Part shown: piece by piece, positions 18,787-27,765 of the stretch | How the letters are laid out: each line of letters opens with the position of its first letter | How positions within the stretch are numbered: position 1 is the stretch's first letter | Assembly (NCBI GenBank): GCA_944390105.1 | Contig: CALXOV010000030.1 | Location: 1-51,895 of the forward strand | Source: an uncultured Succinivibrionaceae bacterium | GTDB taxonomy: Bacteria > Pseudomonadota > Gammaproteobacteria > Enterobacterales > Succinivibrionaceae | Length of the DNA: 51,895 nt | Reading direction: 5' to 3' | Position numbers and translations under genes: made by a program | The notes under the pieces: generated by a model | Seen by the model: the letters and a program-made list of their open reading frames with translations, nothing else | Databases searched by the model: none | Told to the model about the DNA's origin: nothing

Positions 18787-19947
18787 ATGAACATGAGCGA
18801 CATTGTGGTAGAAGAAGAGCAGCAAATCCCTGTCAACATCATTACCGGTTTTTTAGGCAGCGGTAAAACAACGCTCCTCAATCATTGGGTCAATACACCT
18901 GAGTTTAAAGATACCTTGGTGCTCATCAATGAATTTGGCGATGTAGGTCTTGATCACGAGCTTGTGCAGGCGGTGGATGATACTGTGGTACTGCTAGGCT
19001 CCGGCTGCATCTGCTGTACGCTGCAAGGTGAGTTAGTAGATGCCTTAGCCACTAACTATATTAAAGCGCAGCGCGGTGATATGCCTCCATTTAAGCGCGT
19101 GTTAATTGAAACCACCGGTCTGGCTGACCCCGCCGGCGTGATCGCCACTTTAGGCGGCGATGAATTTTTAATGCGCACCTACCGCTACAACGGCACTATT
19201 ACCATTCTTGATGCTGAGCATATCCGCGAGCAACTCAAAACCCAATATGAAGCAGTAAAGCAGATTGCACTGGCTGATTTGATTTTAATTTCTAAGACCG
19301 ACTTAGTGGATGCTGATGAAATTGATGCCATTGCCGAAGCTGCGCAGCGCATTAATCACTCTGCAAAAATTTATCCAGTGTTAAACGGCCGCATCCGCCC
19401 GTCGATTATTGAGGAAATCGGTCCGTATCGCGAAGACCGTACACAAAATATTGACATGGTCAAGCAGTGGCTGTCCTATCAGGATAAGAGCATTGCCTCG
19501 CCCTTCCGTCCGGCTTCGGTATCTGACTCCATCGGTCTGGCCAAACCGCGCATTATTGCTCACTCCAATATTGAAAGCTTCTCTTTAATAGTTGCCGAGC
19601 CATTAGAGCCGCTGGCACTCCTTGCTGCCATCAGTCTAGTGCAACAGCAATACGGCGACAGCATTCTGCGGATTAAGGGCATTTTGCATTTAAAGAATCA
19701 AGATAAGCCGGTGATCATCCACGGCGTACAAGGCTCTCTCTATCCTTTAACCGAGCTTGACAGCTGGCCTGATGGTGAGCAGGTTAGCAAGCTAGTATTC
19801 ATCGTGCGTGCCTCTGTTAAAGATCAGATTGAGCACATCTTTAAAAATGCGCTGGAAAACCCAGATGAGGCCTCCCTCGCTTACTATCAGCAGATCATTG
19901 ATGCAGCCGATTTATCCGGCAGCGCTGAAGATGGACAACCGGCCTAA
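18787..19947 (+). CDS. CobW/YjiA-family (COG0523) metal-chaperone GTPase
   Basis: A 386-aa protein with a G3E-family GTPase domain. Walker A is GFLGSGKTTLLNH (residue 21 onward), the metal-binding motif is GCICCT, and ETTGLADPAGV and SKTDLVD follow. The C-terminal CobW_C domain begins near FSLIVAEPLEPLALLAAI. This family loads or traffics transition metals, often zinc, to client enzymes; the client here is unknown. It is not in a cobalamin operon. A TATAAT at 18735-18740 precedes it. ATG 18787 is used; an ATG two codons later (18793) is equally plausible. No Zur-like palindrome was recognised upstream. Confidence 0.88.
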   Translation: MNMSDIVVEEEQQIPVNIITGFLGSGKTTLLNHWVNTPEFKDTLVLINEFGDVGLDHELVQAVDDTVVLLGSGCICCTLQGELVDALATNYIKAQRGDMPPFKRVLIETTGLADPAGVIATLGGDEFLMRTYRYNGTITILDAEHIREQLKTQYEAVKQIALADLILISKTDLVDADEIDAIAEAAQRINHSAKIYPVLNGRIRPSIIEEIGPYREDRTQNIDMVKQWLSYQDKSIASPFRPASVSDSIGLAKPRIIAHSNIESFSLIVAEPLEPLALLAAISLVQQQYGDSILRIKGILHLKNQDKPVIIHGVQGSLYPLTELDSWPDGEQVSKLVFIVRASVKDQIEHIFKNALENPDEASLAYYQQIIDAADLSGSAEDGQPA

Positions 19948-20112
19948 CCTGATGCCAGAGCTTAACCCAATATCCAAACGTCTACAGCAAGGAGGATTAC
20001 AGCTTTACTTGCGAGATTAATGTGGACATTGCGGGTAATGTTCTAGCCGCAACGAGGTTTTGCTAAAAGCGGCGGCAGCGCATTACCATACCGCTGACTT
20101 ATTTTCGCACAC

Positions 20113-20140
20113 AGTGCATAGGCAAGATCTATGCACTTTT
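20113..20140 (+). terminator. Hairpin with T-run downstream of the CobW-like gene
   Basis: AGTGCATAG, loop GCAAGAT, CTATGCACT is a perfect 9-bp stem ending in TTTT. It lies 165 bases past the CobW-like stop, which is far for its terminator. Confidence 0.5.
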
Positions 20141-20420
20141 GCCATATGCTCTATCAATTCCGTCTGCGCCAAAAGGATGAAGATGAGCAAAATAGCCAAA
20201 GCTGCCAGCTTTCATGAATTCAGCGTCATCAATGTAATTGCCAAGGCCAGCTGTCTTGAGATGTTACCTACGACATTAATTGATTTGTAGCAGCAGCTGC
20301 CGATGATGAGACAGAGCTAGGAAATTACGTACGATTACCGCGACAATCATCGAGCCTAAAAAAGCCGGCAGCACAATCCCAAAATTTGAGATGCCTAAGA
20401 TAATAAAATGCCCGAATGTT
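20141..20420 (-). pseudogene. Degenerate internal fragment of gltS
   Basis: About 280 bases align with the intact gltS at 28001-28278 in the same orientation (shared blocks such as GTCTGCGCCAAAAGGATG, CCTACGACATTAATTGA and AAGCCGGCAGCACAATCCC). It corresponds to about residues 238-330 of GltS. The minus-strand translation still shows GHFIILGIS and GIVLPAFLG, but frameshifts and stops break it, and both ends of the gene are missing. I read this as the remnant of a second gltS copy or of a rearrangement. Confidence 0.85.
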
Positions 20421-20487
20421 TGTCGCGCCATGCCAGAATGCCTAACGGCAGAGACTCTAAAGCAGATTTTCATAAGATCTTCTAAAC

Positions 20488-20525
20488 GTAATATTGGAAA
20501 ATCTTTTGAGTAATAGTTAGCAAAT
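20488..20525 (+). repeat. Left arm of a 38-bp inverted repeat bracketing the accessory segment
   Basis: By hand alignment it matches the reverse complement of 27580-27617 at 32 of 38 positions, including the exact 18-base core ATCTTTTGAGTAATAGTT. The arms enclose the MFS transporter, chaperone and large effector-like genes. Confidence 0.7.
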
Positions 20526-20690
20526 TAGGTGACTGCCGGAGGCAAAAGTAATGCTTTCCATGGAGATTTCTACTGAAATCCTGCAGCCGCGCCATTTAGG
20601 ATGAATGGCGTATTCGTGCTTGTAGTACACAAACACCGCCGTCGGCGGCACGGTAATGAACAGAGTATCGACGAAGCGGTAGTCCTAGCT
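20523..20690 (-). pseudogene. Unidentified protein-coding relic
   Basis: The minus strand keeps an open stretch of about 55 codons (FVDTLFITVPPTAVFVYYKH, later HPKWRGCRISVEISME) between stops, without a plausible start. One stop separates it from the frame ending RQKHFELEKKHLRKPES. It could be a decayed transposase, but I cannot place it in a family. Confidence 0.25.
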
Positions 20691-20817
20691 TTCCGGCTTC
20701 CTTAGATGCTTCTTTTCCAGCTCAAAATGCTTCTGCCGGGTCATGACATAACCGCGCCGACCTTTACCGTTCATCTTGGCAACTAACGGCTTCAGGAAAC
20801 TAGTGAATTGGGGGGTA

Positions 20818-20912
20818 ACTAATAAGTCAAATTTTAAGAATTTCATAAAATTAATAATTTGAAATATAATCAAATTAATTTTATGTTTCCTAATAGAAAG
20901 CCCCCTATTGGT
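20818..20912 (+). repeat. Dispersed AT-rich repeat, copy A
   Basis: About 95 bases align with 51294-51390 at roughly 85 percent identity by eye, in the same orientation, starting ACTAATAAGT and passing through ATTTGAAATATAATCAAATT and CTAATAGAAAG. It may be a small non-autonomous element or the border of a larger one. Copy B lies near a group II intron end. Confidence 0.75.
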
Positions 20913-20946
20913 CACCCTCAGGATGTCACGCTGAAAACTATCTAAA

Positions 20947-22170
20947 TCATCTAGTTCTTTTGCTACGCTTTTTAAAAAGCGGCATTTTCAAGGGATGGCT
21001 TCTGCCGTGCAGCAGATAATAAAAGACTACGGTCGCTAGAGTAATAACGCTTAAAGTCAGGAACATGGCCCCAAAGCCTTGATGGACGGCAATGGTTCCG
21101 AAGATATAAGGGCTTAAGCCCAAACCTAAATCAAAGCAGATGAAGAAAGTAGAGGTTGCCTGAGGAAAGCGCTCACGGGGGACAAGCTTTAAGGAAAGCG
21201 CTTGGCCTGCCGATTGAAAATTTCCAAAACCCAAGCCCTGCAGAATGCCCGCTAGCACGATCTCGGCGGCAGTTGTCGCATCAGCTAGGATCAAGAGCGC
21301 AGCTGCGGCCAATATGATCGCCGGATATATCACGATGTTTTCACCGAAGCGATCAAAAAAGCGTCCTGCGATGGGCCGCGAGATGATAGTCACGGCAGCT
21401 GAAACTAGGAAGAACAGACTGCCTGCAATCTCTAGGCCGCGCTCCTGCGAGTAGGACGCTAAGAAAGCGGAGATGCAGCCGTAGCCTAATGGCATCAACA
21501 GGGCAATTAAGCCAATATTAAACACTCTTTTATCCACATAGCTATCAAGGCTCAGCCATCTGCGGGCGCGGGAGGGCAGGGATGGTGCATTTTTTAACAT
21601 GCAAGCGGTGACAAAGGAGAGTAGCGCAAGACTCAGGCTTTCATAGAGCATAATGCTGTAGCCCAAAGTCTGAACCACAGTAAGCCCGATAAATGGCCCT
21701 AATGCCAGGGCCAGCGCTGTGGATAAGGAAAAGATGCTCACACCCAGCCCCTGCATTTTGGGCGGCACGATAAAGGCCATGATGGAGCCAGTGGCAGTTA
21801 GGACCGTGCCCATAGCTAGGCCTGCCAAAAAGCGCTGCAAGTACAAAAGGCCAAGGCTTGGAATAAAAAGGTTAGCAAGAGCAAGCAGGCTGTAAGTTAA
21901 GGTACCGGCTAGTAGCACCTTAAGGCCGCCTACGTTCGAGATGATATTGCCTGACATAAAGCGGCCGAAGAGGCAGCCGATGACCATCATACCTAAGGTA
22001 AGACCGGCCTCGGAGAGTGGGATCTTAAAGCGCTCCTGCGCATAGAGTGCTGAGGTCACAAAAATCTCATAGTATGAAATCATGACCAAAAAATTGGTGA
22101 TCGTCACCACAACGAAATTGCGAGTGAAAAGCTCTTTGAGCTCACCTTCTCCCAAGTGAAAGCCCAGCAT
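20947..22170 (-). CDS. Major facilitator superfamily transporter
   Basis: A 407-aa integral membrane protein with about twelve hydrophobic segments and no signal peptide. MFS landmarks are the loop 2-3 region GRFMSGNIISNVGGLKVLLAG and its second-half counterpart SRPIAGRFFDRFGENIVIYP (each in parts). The substrate is unknown; the family includes drug and metabolite exporters. A strong GGAG ribosome site precedes the ATG. It is transcribed away from the chaperone/effector pair and lies inside the same 38-bp inverted repeat, so it may have arrived with them. Basic C-terminus (KKRSKRTR). Confidence 0.88.
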   Translation of the reverse strand: MLGFHLGEGELKELFTRNFVVVTITNFLVMISYYEIFVTSALYAQERFKIPLSEAGLTLGMMVIGCLFGRFMSGNIISNVGGLKVLLAGTLTYSLLALANLFIPSLGLLYLQRFLAGLAMGTVLTATGSIMAFIVPPKMQGLGVSIFSLSTALALALGPFIGLTVVQTLGYSIMLYESLSLALLSFVTACMLKNAPSLPSRARRWLSLDSYVDKRVFNIGLIALLMPLGYGCISAFLASYSQERGLEIAGSLFFLVSAAVTIISRPIAGRFFDRFGENIVIYPAIILAAAALLILADATTAAEIVLAGILQGLGFGNFQSAGQALSLKLVPRERFPQATSTFFICFDLGLGLSPYIFGTIAVHQGFGAMFLTLSVITLATVVFYYLLHGRSHPLKMPLFKKRSKRTR

Positions 22171-22365
22171 AGCCTGCTCCTTGATGCATTGATCTGCAAT
22201 AGTCAGCTTAAGGAGAAGTCATTTTAGTCCTCCCTGCCCCCAGATGGTTTAGTGTAAAAGCAAAAAAGCTGTACTGAGTCCGCAGATCCGGCCTAAAAGA
22301 CTTTACAGGAAAGCATAGATGGCAGATACTGTGTTTAATGTTAGAGACTACACTGGAGAAAACCT

Positions 22366-22881
22366 ATGGCTCCAACAGAGCTGCAGCAGCTGGCGCTTAG
22401 GATCGCCAATCTTAACCTCAATCCTTTTGATGATGACTATCTAAGCGTTACTGCCAAAGGCGCGCTTATCCTTTGCCTTTATTATGATGCTCCTACGCAG
22501 CGGCTTATCATCTTCGCCCCGCTGTTAAAGATCACGCAAGGTGAGTTTTCCACAACTCTGGCATCCCGGGTGCTTAGTCTAAATGCCCCGCGCGCCCTGC
22601 CGGCGGGCTTTCGCGTAGGCCTTATCAGTGAGCGGCTGTGGCTTTCTGTAAACCTCAGTGCGGACGCGGAGCTTGAGGAGGAGTTAAACCATTTTGGCCG
22701 CCGCTTTGCCGAAGTTAAAAGTCAGATCCTTGAGGGAGGAGTAAATGCGGATGAGGCAGCGTCGCAGGCCGGGACGGACGGAATTTCGCAGTCTTTAAAG
22801 GAAGAGGCGCTTAAGGCTTCCACTGGAGATGATGATCTCATCAAGATCAATGAATTGATGCGTGCAGCAGTCTGGGGGTAG
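22366..22881 (+). CDS. CesT-like class I type III secretion chaperone (predicted)
   Basis: A 171-aa acidic protein whose first ~125 residues have the CesT/Tir-chaperone pattern: an N-terminal helix (LQQLALRIANLNLNPFDDDY), beta strands (LSVTAKGALILCLYYDAP, RLIIFAPLLKI), a helix with LSLNAPRALPAGFRVGLISE, then WLSVNLSADAELEEELNHFG and a last helix (RRFAEVKSQIL). Such small dimeric chaperones bind the N-terminus of one effector encoded next door. Here the stop is two bases before the start of a 1562-residue protein, and the GGGGG that serves that start is inside this gene, so translation is probably coupled. The low-complexity tail (about 126-171) is longer than usual. Remote homology judged by pattern only. 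Confidence 0.6.
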   Translation: MAPTELQQLALRIANLNLNPFDDDYLSVTAKGALILCLYYDAPTQRLIIFAPLLKITQGEFSTTLASRVLSLNAPRALPAGFRVGLISERLWLSVNLSADAELEEELNHFGRRFAEVKSQILEGGVNADEAASQAGTDGISQSLKEEALKASTGDDDLIKINELMRAAVWG

Positions 22882-22883
22882 CG

Positions 22884-25800
22884 ATGAGCGATTTGTTAAT
22901 AAGCGGCAGAAACCTAGGTCCAGCTGCGCCCAATCTTGCAGAAGGAGCAGCCGTAAAGTCCCCGACGGTGTCCGCAGAAATTGAGACCTCCGAGCTTAAG
23001 GCGATCTCCAAGGCTGTCGAGCCGCCGATTACGACCGGTAACACCGTTTCTCATGAGACGATGCCGACTTCCTCACTGCCGCAAACTTCCAATCTGGCCG
23101 CGCTGACGGCCGAGGCCGGACTTAAGGTACAGACCGCGCTTGACGGAATCTTCAAGGACTTTACCGCAGCTCTAAAAACCTCTGAGGCGCAGTCAGAACT
23201 TACCCACAGCCTGCATCATGATCCGGCTCCGGCGCAAAAGGCCCTCGCAAGTCTCACGACCCTCTATCAGGATCCGGCGCTGACGCCTGAGGATCGAGCC
23301 TTAATTGAAGTCTCCCTGACAGCACTTGCCGCCTGTGAGCTTGAAGCCTGCGTACCTGGCAATGATGTCGCAGGCCTTATCAACAACGATCTACTCTCCC
23401 TGTTTAACAGCAGCTCCGTAAGTGAGGCGCGACAGCTTAAGGCGCGTCTGGAAGGCAATCTTAATAGCCTCACCGCGGTGCCGATCGCAAAGACCCTGCT
23501 GAATATCGCCGAGACTAAACTTGAAGGCTTGAGCAGGCTACAGGAGACGCAGTCACAGCTTGAAGCGGCGATGCTTCCCGGACACGAGCTTAAGCTTTTA
23601 AACCTTAATTTTGAGGACTTGCCGGGGCCTGCCTTGGGCACGGCGGTTATTGAGGATCATAGGCTTAAGCTTACCGATCAAGCATCGGAGGCGCTGCTCA
23701 ATGCCGTGGGCGATCATCATCTTAAGTTAAATGAGCTTTTAGAGAGGCCCAATTTAAGTTTTGCCCATGAAGCACTGACGGCTCATTCCCACCATTCCCT
23801 AGAAGCTATAAATAAGCTAACTGCCGGCGAAGATCTCAAGACCCTAGAAAATAAGCTGCCGCAAATTACTGAAATCGTCTCACAGCAGTTAAGCGCTGCC
23901 GATGCCGAAAGCTTCAAGATCCAATTCAACGATAGCCTTAAGGAGGCTTTAAGGCAGGAGCCGCTCCTCACAGCCTATGCCGCAGGCCCCTTTAAAGAAG
24001 AGGCCATGAAAATCAGCGCTGAGCGCCTAAAAAGTCTGGAAGTGCAGCTTGCAGGCAAGAGCCTGGAGGAACTGATAAGCTTTAAGTCAGGTCTGGAGGC
24101 ACAAGCGCCCAAGCTTGGCGCTGAGGATTATCAAAAGCTCGTCAAGACAACCGATGATAAGATTGTAGGCAAGCTGCAGGAGGCTTTTAAAGCCGATCTG
24201 CCGTCCACGCTTGTCGCCCCTGCAAAAGTACGTGAGATCGCCGCGCTCTACAGCGCCTTAGAAGGAAAGCCGACGACGCTTGCCGGGCTTAAAAGTCTTT
24301 ACCCAAGAGCTGCTGTGGAGTTTGTGCAGGTCACGACTCGGGAGGATGCGCGGGCTTTTGCCACAAAGCTCTTTAAAGCCGCTGAAAGTGAACCCTCTTT
24401 AGGACCGCTGTGTCTAAAGCTCTGCCGAGCCCTTGGTGCAGGAAGCAAGGAGGTGCGAAGCGAAGGAGAGCTTAATGCCGGGATCTTTGAAAGCCTGCAG
24501 ACCGTAAAGCCGCTTCTAACCCGCCTAGGGATTACTGATCCTAAGTACACAAGCTTTGAGAAATTGGAGGCTTCAAGCCTGATGGCGCTCACCTCAGGCC
24601 TCCTTTTAGGGCGTACGGTAAATGGCCGCGATGTGAGCGCGCTGCAATCTGCTAACCTGGCTCTGTACGCTTTAAGCTATCAAAGCTTTGTCAAGGAGCA
24701 GGGCGGTGAGCTTCGACCCATTGCCTCCGATGAGAACTTTTTAAAGGAGCTGGGAGAGGCCGCCCCGCAGCTGACAGCCCTGCTTACAGACGGCGGGTTA
24801 CACCTTAGCTCCAGCACTCGGCAACAACAGAGACTGGAGACCGACCTCCGGCTTTTCCGCCATAATCCCCAGCTTAAGCTTCTAAGAAAGACTTTTAAGC
24901 AAGCTGATCCGAACCATGTGCAGCATGAGACGACAGCGGCCCTGAAAAGCGCACTGTGTGCGCTGTGCGGGATTAAGCACGGCGACTTTGCCGATCAGGC
25001 GGCAGTAGGTGAGCTGACGGCCTTAGCCGCCCGCCGCTCCGGGAGGGTGTTTCAAGCGGAGTCTAGGAAGAGCCTTGCTGATGAAGCTCAGGCACTGGCC
25101 TTTTTAGATCAGCTTGATGATAAGCCTTTAGAAGGCGAAATATCTCCTGAAACGCAGCAGCGCCTAGAGATTGAGCAGCAGATCGCGGTCAAAACTGCGC
25201 ATGATAAAGAGCTTTACGCACAGGTGGCAGCGCGAGCTGGAGGGATCGGCAAGGCCGGTGAAATGGTTGGAGCCTCACTGCTCTTAACCCAAGAGTTGCT
25301 GGCACAGGATGCCTCAGATCTTACAGCCAAACAGCTTGCCCTCTACAATCTCAGCCCCGCGGATGTCCGTGCCAATGGCGGGGAGAGCTTTGCCAAGGAG
25401 GCGGTACTTTTAGAGACGCTCACCACTTTCAAAGATCGCATCTCTCACAGTCACTATGCCCTAATCGCCAACTCCTATCTAACGCTCAAGGCACAGGATG
25501 GCGTCAGTCAGCGTGAGGCTCTACAAGAGCTCTCGGCTGCTGCCGGTTTAAGCCAGGCAGATACAGAGCAGTTAGCCAAGGCTATGGATGAACGCAGCTC
25601 ACGGCAATACCGCGATATTAAAGACGCGCTTTCAGAGCTTAAGCTGTGGAAAGGACACGGCAGCCTCAAGCGCTTCACCGATGCCGACTCCAGTGACAGC
25701 CGTCCCCAACTTAAGGCGATGGCTAGGAACTTTGAAAATGCGCAGAGCCTTGAGGAGGCGCGTCAGGCTTTCAAGAACTGGGCGGAGAACTTTCAGGATC

Positions 25801-27572
25801 TGGAACATGGAGCAGAGCATATCAGCGAGCCTCTTGATCTCTTGATGCTATCTAGGGAGGCGCTCATTGCCAAGGAGCACAAGAACCTTTCCAGTGCTGA
25901 TAACCTTCGGGATGCAGTGCACAAGACCGGCCTTAGGGCTGCAGGTCTCGGAGCGCAGGCAGCACAGGCCCTGACGGCGGATTATGTCAATCTTATCGAT
26001 CGCCAAGGCAAGCTTGCCTCCGCCCATGAAATCTCCAAGACCGCGGTCAGCGATGCCTTAGAGGGGCTTGCCGGTGAGAGCCGCGCGGCTGCGCGTTATA
26101 TGCGCGATCTTGAGGGAAATCTTAAAACCGCTGCCTTAAATCTTACCCTCCTTGATAAAGATCTGGCCGATGGCAGAGCCTTCAGCGCAGCCTTAGCCGA
26201 TCCGGACAAACGGGAGGAAGTCACCACTTCCCTGCAGACAAGCTTTGAAAACCTCGGCGTGCCGCCAGCGATTGCCCGCATTTACACAGAGGAGATCACT
26301 ACAGGCAGCAGTCGTGCGCTTAATAAGCTTCGAACCAGCCTTGACCGAGAGGCTGAGACCATGCCGCTTAGCCGCCGGCAAAAGGCGATCCGCAATGCAG
26401 GTCGCCTAGTGCCGCAGGCTGTCGGAGTGATCGCAGGACTAGCAGAAGGGCAGACTCTCATGGTCAACTCTCGGATCGGTGCTGGCGTAGGCTTTAATCT
26501 GGTGCCGGGTACGGTGCGGCTTAACGCTGCTCTTGCCAATACCCAGAGCTTATCAGTAAGTCGCGGCGCTGACGGCGTGACAATTACTTTGTCCAATGCT
26601 CTGCAAACTTCCCTTAATGCCAAGGCCACTGCGGCTATCTCAAGAGCGCAGGTCAGCGTCGAAGGCCATGCGAGCGGCACTGCCATGCTTAAATTTCCCT
26701 CCTTGGATGATGCAGCGGTGTATCTGGCTTTCACCCTAAGTGCGCTTGAGGATCTTAAGATGACTGAGGCTTCCGGAGCACAGGCGGCACAAGTTTCGCT
26801 TAACCTCGGTGTGAGCGCTGATGGAAGCTTGACAGTGATCTCGCCGCGTGAGGATCTAAATCCAGAGGCTCGTGAACGCGTCCTAAGTCCAACCTTCAGC
26901 GCCCACGCCGGCGGCGGTATAAATCTGGAAACCACTATCGGCTTTAATGAAGAGGTGCGTACTGTCAGCTCGCAGATCACCCTTAAAGCAGGTCTATCCA
27001 TGCAGCGTCAGGCAGAGGAAAAAGTCAAGCCGGTCGCAATTTCCCGCATTCGTAACCGCAGTCTCAAGGATCTTGCCGGAGCAGGTTTGGGGCTCAGCAA
27101 GGAACTGACAGTAGAGCGGCGCACCGCCTTTAGATCAGCCTTAGGAGGTGAACCGGTGCTATCTGCCGATTTCAGCTACACCCTGACTAATCCGGATGCC
27201 GATGGCATTGCGCTGATCGGTGAAAAATGCCGCTTAAGCCGAGGGCAGATTGAGAATTTACAGCAGTCCTTAGCGCAGGCTGATCCTAAGCCGCGGAGCC
27301 TTAGCCTACAGGGAACGTTGCATTTTGATCCACAGGACAAGCTTACTCTCAAGGAGGCCTCTGAACTCTTTGCTCAAGCACAGGATCAGGGTCAACTGCC
27401 TGCCGAGCGTGCTTACTTTGCAGGTCAGAAGACTCTGCAGAACAAGGGATTTACCCTCAATGTAGCTGGTTTAGTGTCGGTAAGCCATCAGCGCGGAGCA
27501 ACCTTAAGCTCAGTGACTCCGCTTGATTTGAGTGAAAGAGACGCGCTACGACCTCAGCCGCAACGACCTTAA
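22884..27572 (+). CDS. 1562-aa type III effector-like protein of unknown function
   Basis: A very large soluble-looking protein with no signal peptide and no obvious membrane span. Residues 1-75 are rich in Ser, Thr, Pro and Ala and look disordered, as effector secretion and chaperone-binding regions do. About 80-1165 are mainly Ala/Leu/Glu-rich amphipathic helices. About 1170-1562 change character to alternating polar and hydrophobic strands (IGAGVGFNLVPGTVRLNAAL, GVTITLSNALQTSLNAKATA, AQVSLNLGVSADGSLTVIS), suggesting a beta-barrel or beta-solenoid. Giant size, a helical body, a beta C-terminus and an adjacent CesT-like chaperone recall AvrE/DspE effectors, but I see no definite family motif, and toxin or adhesin roles remain possible. 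CTT and AAG codons appear more common than in neighbours by eye. No secretion apparatus genes occur in the window. Confidence 0.6.
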   Translation: MSDLLISGRNLGPAAPNLAEGAAVKSPTVSAEIETSELKAISKAVEPPITTGNTVSHETMPTSSLPQTSNLAALTAEAGLKVQTALDGIFKDFTAALKTSEAQSELTHSLHHDPAPAQKALASLTTLYQDPALTPEDRALIEVSLTALAACELEACVPGNDVAGLINNDLLSLFNSSSVSEARQLKARLEGNLNSLTAVPIAKTLLNIAETKLEGLSRLQETQSQLEAAMLPGHELKLLNLNFEDLPGPALGTAVIEDHRLKLTDQASEALLNAVGDHHLKLNELLERPNLSFAHEALTAHSHHSLEAINKLTAGEDLKTLENKLPQITEIVSQQLSAADAESFKIQFNDSLKEALRQEPLLTAYAAGPFKEEAMKISAERLKSLEVQLAGKSLEELISFKSGLEAQAPKLGAEDYQKLVKTTDDKIVGKLQEAFKADLPSTLVAPAKVREIAALYSALEGKPTTLAGLKSLYPRAAVEFVQVTTREDARAFATKLFKAAESEPSLGPLCLKLCRALGAGSKEVRSEGELNAGIFESLQTVKPLLTRLGITDPKYTSFEKLEASSLMALTSGLLLGRTVNGRDVSALQSANLALYALSYQSFVKEQGGELRPIASDENFLKELGEAAPQLTALLTDGGLHLSSSTRQQQRLETDLRLFRHNPQLKLLRKTFKQADPNHVQHETTAALKSALCALCGIKHGDFADQAAVGELTALAARRSGRVFQAESRKSLADEAQALAFLDQLDDKPLEGEISPETQQRLEIEQQIAVKTAHDKELYAQVAARAGGIGKAGEMVGASLLLTQELLAQDASDLTAKQLALYNLSPADVRANGGESFAKEAVLLETLTTFKDRISHSHYALIANSYLTLKAQDGVSQREALQELSAAAGLSQADTEQLAKAMDERSSRQYRDIKDALSELKLWKGHGSLKRFTDADSSDSRPQLKAMARNFENAQSLEEARQAFKNWAENFQDLEHGAEHISEPLDLLMLSREALIAKEHKNLSSADNLRDAVHKTGLRAAGLGAQAAQALTADYVNLIDRQGKLASAHEISKTAVSDALEGLAGESRAAARYMRDLEGNLKTAALNLTLLDKDLADGRAFSAALADPDKREEVTTSLQTSFENLGVPPAIARIYTEEITTGSSRALNKLRTSLDREAETMPLSRRQKAIRNAGRLVPQAVGVIAGLAEGQTLMVNSRIGAGVGFNLVPGTVRLNAALANTQSLSVSRGADGVTITLSNALQTSLNAKATAAISRAQVSVEGHASGTAMLKFPSLDDAAVYLAFTLSALEDLKMTEASGAQAAQVSLNLGVSADGSLTVISPREDLNPEARERVLSPTFSAHAGGGINLETTIGFNEEVRTVSSQITLKAGLSMQRQAEEKVKPVAISRIRNRSLKDLAGAGLGLSKELTVERRTAFRSALGGEPVLSADFSYTLTNPDADGIALIGEKCRLSRGQIENLQQSLAQADPKPRSLSLQGTLHFDPQDKLTLKEASELFAQAQDQGQLPAERAYFAGQKTLQNKGFTLNVAGLVSVSHQRGATLSSVTPLDLSERDALRPQPQRP

Positions 27573-27579
27573 GCTGATA

Positions 27580-27617
27580 TTTTGCAAACTATTACTCAAA
27601 AGATCATGCGATATTAC
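27580..27617 (-). repeat. Right arm of the 38-bp inverted repeat
   Basis: The reverse complement matches 20488-20525 (32 of 38). It begins eight bases after the effector-like stop and overlaps the left arm of the palindrome at 27602-27637. Confidence 0.7.
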
Positions 27618-27637
27618 ATTAATAATATCGCGTGATC
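27602..27637. repeat. 15-bp palindrome, possible bidirectional terminator
   Basis: GATCATGCGATATTA and TAATATCGCGTGATC pair over 15 positions with one mismatch (a G-U pair on one transcript) around CATTAA. It sits between the converging effector-like gene and gltS. On the minus strand TTTT follows, so it may end gltS transcripts; on the plus strand only an AT-rich stretch follows. Confidence 0.55.
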
Positions 27638-27765
27638 ATAAATTATCATTAATACAACTCTGATTCAGCCTAGGTGCACCATATAATAATTCTGCTTCCT
27701 GAGAAGAGTTCAGTCCTGCCGTGGACAGCCTTTTGGGCTTCTGCCCGCGAACAGCTCCTTACAAC

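Larger units (their letters stand above)
19948..20946. other. About 1 kb of eroded, repeat-bearing DNA without an intact gene
   Basis: Listed separately within it: a hairpin with T-run (20113-20140), a decayed gltS fragment (20141-20420), one arm of an inverted repeat (20488-20525), an unidentified protein relic (20523-20690) and a dispersed AT-rich repeat (20818-20912). The small frame at 20685-20915 on the minus strand (ending GRRGYVMTRQKHFELEKKH) is unrecognised. This is the left border of the accessory block carrying the chaperone/effector pair. Confidence 0.7.

Noticed and set aside
26282-27001. A 239-codon minus-strand open frame inside the large effector-like gene
   Set aside because: It is a shadow of the codon bias of the long plus-strand frame, with no ribosome site and no recognisable protein.
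22884-27572. Autotransporter or RTX-type adhesin identity for the 1562-aa protein
   Set aside because: There is no signal peptide, no 12-strand translocator domain and no nonapeptide calcium repeats; the adjacent CesT-like gene fits better with type III export.
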